A stretch of 64,000 nt of DNA, from positions 7,036,894 to 7,100,893 of the forward strand of contig NZ_KK073874.1 of assembly GCF_000585375.1 (NCBI RefSeq), given 5' to 3'. This DNA is from Cryptosporangium arvum DSM 44712. Its GTDB lineage: Bacteria; Actinomycetota; Actinomycetes; Mycobacteriales; Cryptosporangiaceae. The notes beneath the pieces were generated by a model. The model was not told the origin of the DNA, did not search any database, and saw only the letters and a list, made by a program, of their open reading frames with translations. Position numbers and translations under genes: made by a program. Every line of letters begins with the position of its first letter. Position 1 is the first letter of the stretch. Positions 60,019 through 64,000 of this stretch are shown here, in pieces.

Positions 60019-60831
60019 TTAGCGCGGGCTCCGCGGCGTGGCCGGGTGCGAGCCCGCGGTCACCAGATCGGCGACCGCCTGGCGGGGGCTGCGGTCGGTG
60101 ACCAGGCCCTCGCCCACCAGCACCGCGTCGGCACCGGCCGCGGCGTAGGAGATCAGGTCGTGCGGACCGCGGACGCCGGACTCGGCGATCTTCACGATCT
60201 GCGACGGCAGCCCCGGCGCGATGCGCTCGAACACCGACCGGTCGACCTCGAGTGTCTTGAGGTCACGCGCGTTGACACCGATCACCCGGGCGCCGGCCTC
60301 CAGCGCGCGGCTGGCCTCCTCCTCGGTGTGGACCTCGACGAGCGCGGTCATCCCGAGCGACTCGACGCGCTCCAGCAGGCCGGTGAGGCGGTTCTGCTCC
60401 AGCGCCGCGACGATCAGCAGCACGAGATCGGCGCCGTGGGCGCGTGCCTCGTGGACCTGGTACGTCGAGACGATGAAGTCTTTGCGCAGCACCGGTACGT
60501 CGACCTTCGCGCGGACCGCGTCCAGGTCCTCCAGCGAACCGCCGAAGCGGTGCCGCTCGGTGAGGACGCTGATGCAGCGGGCGCCGCCGGCCTCGTAGTC
60601 GCCGGCCAGCGCGGCCGGGTCAGGAATGTCGGCGATCGTTCCGCGTGAAGGCGAAGCACGCTTCACCTCGGCGATCACGCCGACGCCTGGCGCGCGCAGC
60701 GCAGCCCAGGCATCGCGTGCCGGCTTCGCGGCCGCGGCGAGTTCCTTGACCCGTTCGAACGGTACGCGGCTCTCGCGGTCAGCAAGGTCGGCTCGGACGC
60801 CGACCAGAATCTCGTCAAGCGCGCTCGTCAT
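60019..60831 (-). CDS. trpC: Indole-3-glycerol phosphate synthase
   Basis: 270 aa TIM barrel. [15 protein letters not shown] carries the catalytic Lys, [22 protein letters not shown] the second catalytic region, and [15 protein letters not shown] and AESGV the later sites. It converts carboxyphenylaminodeoxyribulose phosphate to indole-glycerol phosphate. GGAG precedes the ATG at four bases. A 146-bp upstream gap contains TACGAT, a possible -10 for an internal promoter. Confidence 0.97.
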   Translation of the reverse strand: MTSALDEILVGVRADLADRESRVPFERVKELAAAAKPARDAWAALRAPGVGVIAEVKRASPSRGTIADIPDPAALAGDYEAGGARCISVLTERHRFGGSLEDLDAVRAKVDVPVLRKDFIVSTYQVHEARAHGADLVLLIVAALEQNRLTGLLERVESLGMTALVEVHTEEEASRALEAGARVIGVNARDLKTLEVDRSVFERIAPGLPSQIVKIAESGVRGPHDLISYAAAGADAVLVGEGLVTDRSPRQAVADLVTAGSHPATPRSPR

Positions 60832-60977
60832 GCGGCTCCATCCCGTGGTGCCATGGCGGAATCGTAACGAGAGTGCCAGACCGGATGGATCCGGGGTGAC
60901 TCCGGGTGCCCTCTACACGGCTCACCGCCGTACAAACCCCCCAATTTCGAGGTTTTCGCCGCCCCCGGGCCGGCACC

Positions 60978-61544
60978 TCAGCGGGTTGGGTCGTCGCCCC
61001 GGTCCAGGGCGTCCCAGAGCGCGGTGGGGGGCGCGTCGGGGCCGGTGGTGGCGTGGGCCTTCGCCCGGGTCGCCGGCGCGTCGTAGCGGGCGCCCATCGC
61101 GGCCCACCGACGCCCACGGGCGAGCGCCAGGGCACCGGCACCCAGCACCAGCACACCCCCGGCGACGCTCAGCAGCGGCCAGCCGACCGTCGAGTCGCCG
61201 ACGAGCCCGCGGACCCCGCCCGCGACCGCACCGGCACCGGCCAGCGCCACCAGGACCGCAACCGCCGCCCGCCCCCGGCCGCGGGTGGCCAGCAGCGCCA
61301 GCCCACCCGCGATCCCGACCAGCGCCGCAGCCGACGCCCACGGCACCAGGTCGCTGCCGGTCGTCCGCACGGTCTCGGGCAGCAGCGGAGCGGCGCGCGC
61401 GACGGTGGTCGACTCCCACACCCGCCCGGTGGCGAAGTACGCGACCGCGCCTCCGATCACCGCGGCGACCACCGCGACCGCGAGCCCCCGCCGCTGGGCC
61501 CCACCCGGACGGGCCCCCTCCGACCGCGGGTCGGGCTCGGTCAT
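60978..61544 (-). CDS. Tryptophan-operon-associated membrane protein
   Basis: 188 aa with four membrane segments. This is the actinobacterial Trp-biosynthesis-associated membrane family, always found between trpE and trpC (mycobacterial Rv1610 position). [23 protein letters not shown] and [14 protein letters not shown] near the C-terminus are typical. The ATG overlaps the trpE stop by 4 bp. No enzymatic activity is known; a role in transport or membrane recruitment of the pathway is speculative. Confidence 0.9.
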   Translation of the reverse strand: MTEPDPRSEGARPGGAQRRGLAVAVVAAVIGGAVAYFATGRVWESTTVARAAPLLPETVRTTGSDLVPWASAAALVGIAGGLALLATRGRGRAAVAVLVALAGAGAVAGGVRGLVGDSTVGWPLLSVAGGVLVLGAGALALARGRRWAAMGARYDAPATRAKAHATTGPDAPPTALWDALDRGDDPTR

Positions 61545-63055
61545 CGGGCGGCCCGGAGCGTCTCGGCGGTGGCGATCGCCGACAGCACCGCGGCAGCCTT
61601 GTTCTGCGACTCGCGCTCCTCCGCGAGCGGATCGGAGTCGGCCACGACCCCGCCACCGGCCTGCACGTAGGCCGTACCGGCACGCATCAGCGCGGTGCGG
61701 ATCGCGATCGCCATGTCGAGGTTGCCGGCGAAGTCCAGGTACCCCACGGTGCCGCCGTAGAGCCCGCGCCGCGTCGGCTCCAGCGCGTCGATGATCTCCA
61801 TCGCCCGCACCTTCGGCGCTCCGGTGAGCGTCCCGGCCGGGAACGTCGCGGTCAGCACGTCGAACGCCGAGCGCCCGGCGGTGATCTCACCGACCACCGT
61901 CGACACGATGTGCATCACGTGCGAGTACCGCTCGATCTCCATGAAGTCGACGACGTCGACGGTGCCGGGCTCGCACACCCGCCCGAGGTCGTTGCGCCCC
62001 AGGTCGACGAGCATCACGTGCTCGGCGCGCTCCTTCGGGTCGGCGATCAGCTCGGCGGCCAGCCGCACGTCCTCCTCGGGTGTGGCACCCCTCCAGCGCG
62101 TCCCGGCGATCGGGTGCAGCAGCGCCCGGCCGTCGGTGACCTTGACGTGCGCCTCCGGCGACGACCCGACGATGTCGAACCCGTCGAAGCGCAGCAGGTA
62201 CATGTACGGGCTCGGGTTCGTCGTGCGCAGCACCCGGTAGACGTCGAGCGGGTCGGCCTCGGTGGCCACCTCGAACCGCTGGCTCGGCACGATCTGGAAG
62301 CACTCGCCGGCCCGGATCGCCTCCTTGGCGACCTCCACGGCCTTCGGGAACTCGCCCTCCGGCGTCCGGCTGCGGAACGAGCCCGGGCCGAGCCGGGTCA
62401 TCGTCGCGACACCGGGCGGTGTCGGCCGGGACAGCGCGGTGGTCATCGACTCCAGCCGGCCGACCGCCCGGTAGTAGGCCTCCGAGACCGCTTCCGGCGA
62501 CGCACCGGCGGGCACGATCGCGTTGGCGATCAGCAGCAGCGAGCCGTCGGTGTGGTCGAGCACGGCCAGGTCGGTGGCGAGCATCATGCCCAGTTCGGGC
62601 AGCTCCAGGTCGTCGATACCGTTGCTCGGCAGTTTCTCGATCCGGCGGACGATGTCGTACGCCAGGTAACCGACCATCCCCCCGGTGAGCGTGGGCAGCC
62701 CGGGCAGCACCGGCGACTCCAACGCCGAGACGACCTCGCCGAGCACGGCCAGCGGATCCCCGGAGACGGGCACTCCCGGCGGCGGGTCGCCCAGCCAGTG
62801 GGCGGAACCGTCCCGGCTGGTCAGGGTGGCCACGCTGCGCACGCCGACGAACGAGTAGCGCGACCAGACGCCGCCGTGCTCGGCCGACTCGAGCAGGAAC
62901 GTGCCCGGTCCTCCGGCCAGCTTGCGGTAGAGCCCGACGGGGGTCTCGCCGTCGGCGAGCAGACGTCGGGTCACCGGGACGACCCGCCGGTCGCGGACCA
63001 GGCGGGCGAACTCGTCGCGGTCGGGGCTGAACGTGCCGTCGGTGCCAGTAGTCAC
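61541..63055 (-). CDS. trpE: Anthranilate synthase component I
   Basis: About 504 aa from GTG 63055. The LLES motif in the N-terminal lobe marks the tryptophan feedback site. The chorismate domain has [41 protein letters not shown] and the [18 protein letters not shown] signature. It makes anthranilate from chorismate with ammonia from TrpG, whose gene is not in this window; trpD is also absent. There is no evident leader peptide with tryptophan codons upstream, so control may be by feedback or a T-box elsewhere. It is divergent from a phosphatase gene 52 bp away. Confidence 0.96.
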   Translation of the reverse strand: MTTGTDGTFSPDRDEFARLVRDRRVVPVTRRLLADGETPVGLYRKLAGGPGTFLLESAEHGGVWSRYSFVGVRSVATLTSRDGSAHWLGDPPPGVPVSGDPLAVLGEVVSALESPVLPGLPTLTGGMVGYLAYDIVRRIEKLPSNGIDDLELPELGMMLATDLAVLDHTDGSLLLIANAIVPAGASPEAVSEAYYRAVGRLESMTTALSRPTPPGVATMTRLGPGSFRSRTPEGEFPKAVEVAKEAIRAGECFQIVPSQRFEVATEADPLDVYRVLRTTNPSPYMYLLRFDGFDIVGSSPEAHVKVTDGRALLHPIAGTRWRGATPEEDVRLAAELIADPKERAEHVMLVDLGRNDLGRVCEPGTVDVVDFMEIERYSHVMHIVSTVVGEITAGRSAFDVLTATFPAGTLTGAPKVRAMEIIDALEPTRRGLYGGTVGYLDFAGNLDMAIAIRTALMRAGTAYVQAGGGVVADSDPLAEERESQNKAAAVLSAIATAETLRAAR

Positions 63056-63107
63056 GAACCCATTGTGGCCGACGGGAGAATTCGCGGCAGCCGGGTAACC
63101 CAGGGGC

Positions 63108-64000
63108 ATGGGCGACCTCGGTGAGGAAATGTTCGACGGTCTGCTGCACGGTTCCCATCGCTGCCATCCCGAGGATCTGATCGATCTGGTGGCCACTCAC
63201 GCCACCCCGGTCGGGCTGCACGATCCGCAGCTCTACCTGGCCGATCTGCAGCAGGTGAACCTGGTGCGGGTGCCGCGTGGCCGGGTGGGGACGCCGGTGC
63301 GGCCGGTCGAACGGATCCCGATCGACACCACGTCGGTCGGCCGGGTGTTCCGCCGGACCGGGGTCCAGTACGTGCCGGCCGGGGGCGACCGGACCCACGT
63401 GTGGCTCCCGCTGCTGGAAGGCGCCGAGCGGCTCGGCGTGTTGCGGCTGACGGTCGAGGGACGCGACCGCGACCACGTCGACCCGGTGATCAAGCGACGG
63501 GCCCGCCGGCTCGCCTCGCTGGTCGGGCTCCTGGTCGTGACGAAGCGGGCCTACAGCGACACGCTCGTGGGGCTCACCCGGCACAACGACATGACGCTCT
63601 CGGCCGAGATGCAGTGGGGGCTGCTGCCGCCGCTGACGTTCGCGACCGACCGGATCGTGGTCGCCGGTGCGCTCGAGCCGGCGTACAAGGTGGCCGGCGA
63701 CACGTTCGACTACGGCGTCATCGACGACGGCGTGCACCTGGCGTTGTTCGACGCGGCCGGGCACGACCTGAACTCGGCCGTGGTCGTCGGCCTGGCCGCG
63801 GCGGCGTACCGGCAGGGCCGCCGCCAGAGCCTCGGCCTGCGTGAGCTCGGGGACGCGATCGACGAGAAGGTCGCCGCCCGGTTCGGGCCGCCGGAGCTGG
63901 TCACCGGCGTCCTCGCGCACTTCGACGCCGGGTCCGGGAAACTCGAATGGGTGCTGCGGGGGCACCCGCCGCCCGTGCTGATCCGGGACGGCAAATGGGT
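63108..64000 (+). CDS. PP2C/SpoIIE-type phosphatase, partial (3' end outside window)
   Basis: An open frame from ATG 63108 runs off the right edge (297 codons seen). Residues about 10-145 look like a divergent GAF-like sensor domain. The PP2C/SpoIIE domain follows, with [12 protein letters not shown], metal-binding aspartates in [13 protein letters not shown] and [18 protein letters not shown], and [22 protein letters not shown]. These domains usually dephosphorylate anti-anti-sigma factors. An in-frame ATG at 63129 (after GAGGA) is an alternative start. It is divergent from trpE; a functional link is unlikely. Confidence 0.88.
   Translation, partial: MGDLGEEMFDGLLHGSHRCHPEDLIDLVATHATPVGLHDPQLYLADLQQVNLVRVPRGRVGTPVRPVERIPIDTTSVGRVFRRTGVQYVPAGGDRTHVWLPLLEGAERLGVLRLTVEGRDRDHVDPVIKRRARRLASLVGLLVVTKRAYSDTLVGLTRHNDMTLSAEMQWGLLPPLTFATDRIVVAGALEPAYKVAGDTFDYGVIDDGVHLALFDAAGHDLNSAVVVGLAAAAYRQGRRQSLGLRELGDAIDEKVAARFGPPELVTGVLAHFDAGSGKLEWVLRGHPPPVLIRDGKW

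Overview
The window is a piece of a high-GC (about 70% by eye) actinobacterial chromosome. GTG starts are frequent, and many operon genes overlap as ATGA or GTGA. The housekeeping backbone is trpE, a Trp-associated membrane gene, trpC, trpB, trpA, a VanZ-like gene, lgt, gltB-gltD, pyk, tRNA-Leu, an ANTAR regulator, livJHMGF, polA, rpsA and coaE. This order is familiar from mycobacteria and Streptomyces. AftD, DUF3068 and DUF2613 genes point to a lineage with an arabinan-type envelope glycan or a relative of it (Corynebacteriales, Pseudonocardiales, Frankia- or Micromonospora-like groups). I cannot fix the genus.

Layout. 1-585: truncated flippase-like membrane gene running off the left edge. 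586-1849: no supportable gene. 1850-4995: GbsR/MarR regulator divergent from a two-gene ABC exporter, with a perfect 16-bp palindrome between them. 5018-8697: coaE, rpsA and a methyltransferase. 8762-24868: envelope-glycan block with DUF3068, a large polytopic membrane protein, acyltransferase-3, AftD, methyltransferase, GT4, a 49-aa DUF2613 gene, a second polytopic protein, a flippase and a lipoprotein hydrolase. 24975-30083: general-stress-like protein, polA, thioesterase and P450. 30120-38311: two amino-acid ABC importers (polar/glutamate type and branched-chain type). 38568-41315: ANTAR regulator, tRNA-Leu(CAA), pyk and an FmdB-type zinc ribbon. 41329-47168: a GT39-like transferase with repeat-encoded linkers, thioesterase/HxlR pair, a minisatellite, and a coupled acyltransferase/serine-hydrolase pair. 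47269-49806: two-component system split by an opposite-strand small gene. 49855-55864: glutamate synthase. 56187-63055: lgt and trp genes. 63108-64000: truncated PP2C/SpoIIE phosphatase.

The most notable region is the envelope block between rpsA and polA. Seven of its genes have counterparts, by family, in the M. tuberculosis Rv0224c-Rv0228/Rv0236c-Rv0236A region. Here they sit between core genes whose mycobacterial counterparts are close neighbours, and they are joined by extra membrane transferase and flippase genes. A 49-aa DUF2613 gene and two edge-truncated genes (1-585 and 63108-64000) would be missed by a simple ORF scan.

Regulatory signals read directly from sequence are the GbsR-type operator candidate (2408-2423), a CRP-like GTGA-N6-TCAC site before pyk (41004-41019), hairpins at several gene ends, and a strong hairpin between livJ and livH. 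All functional calls come from reading motifs; no database search was run.
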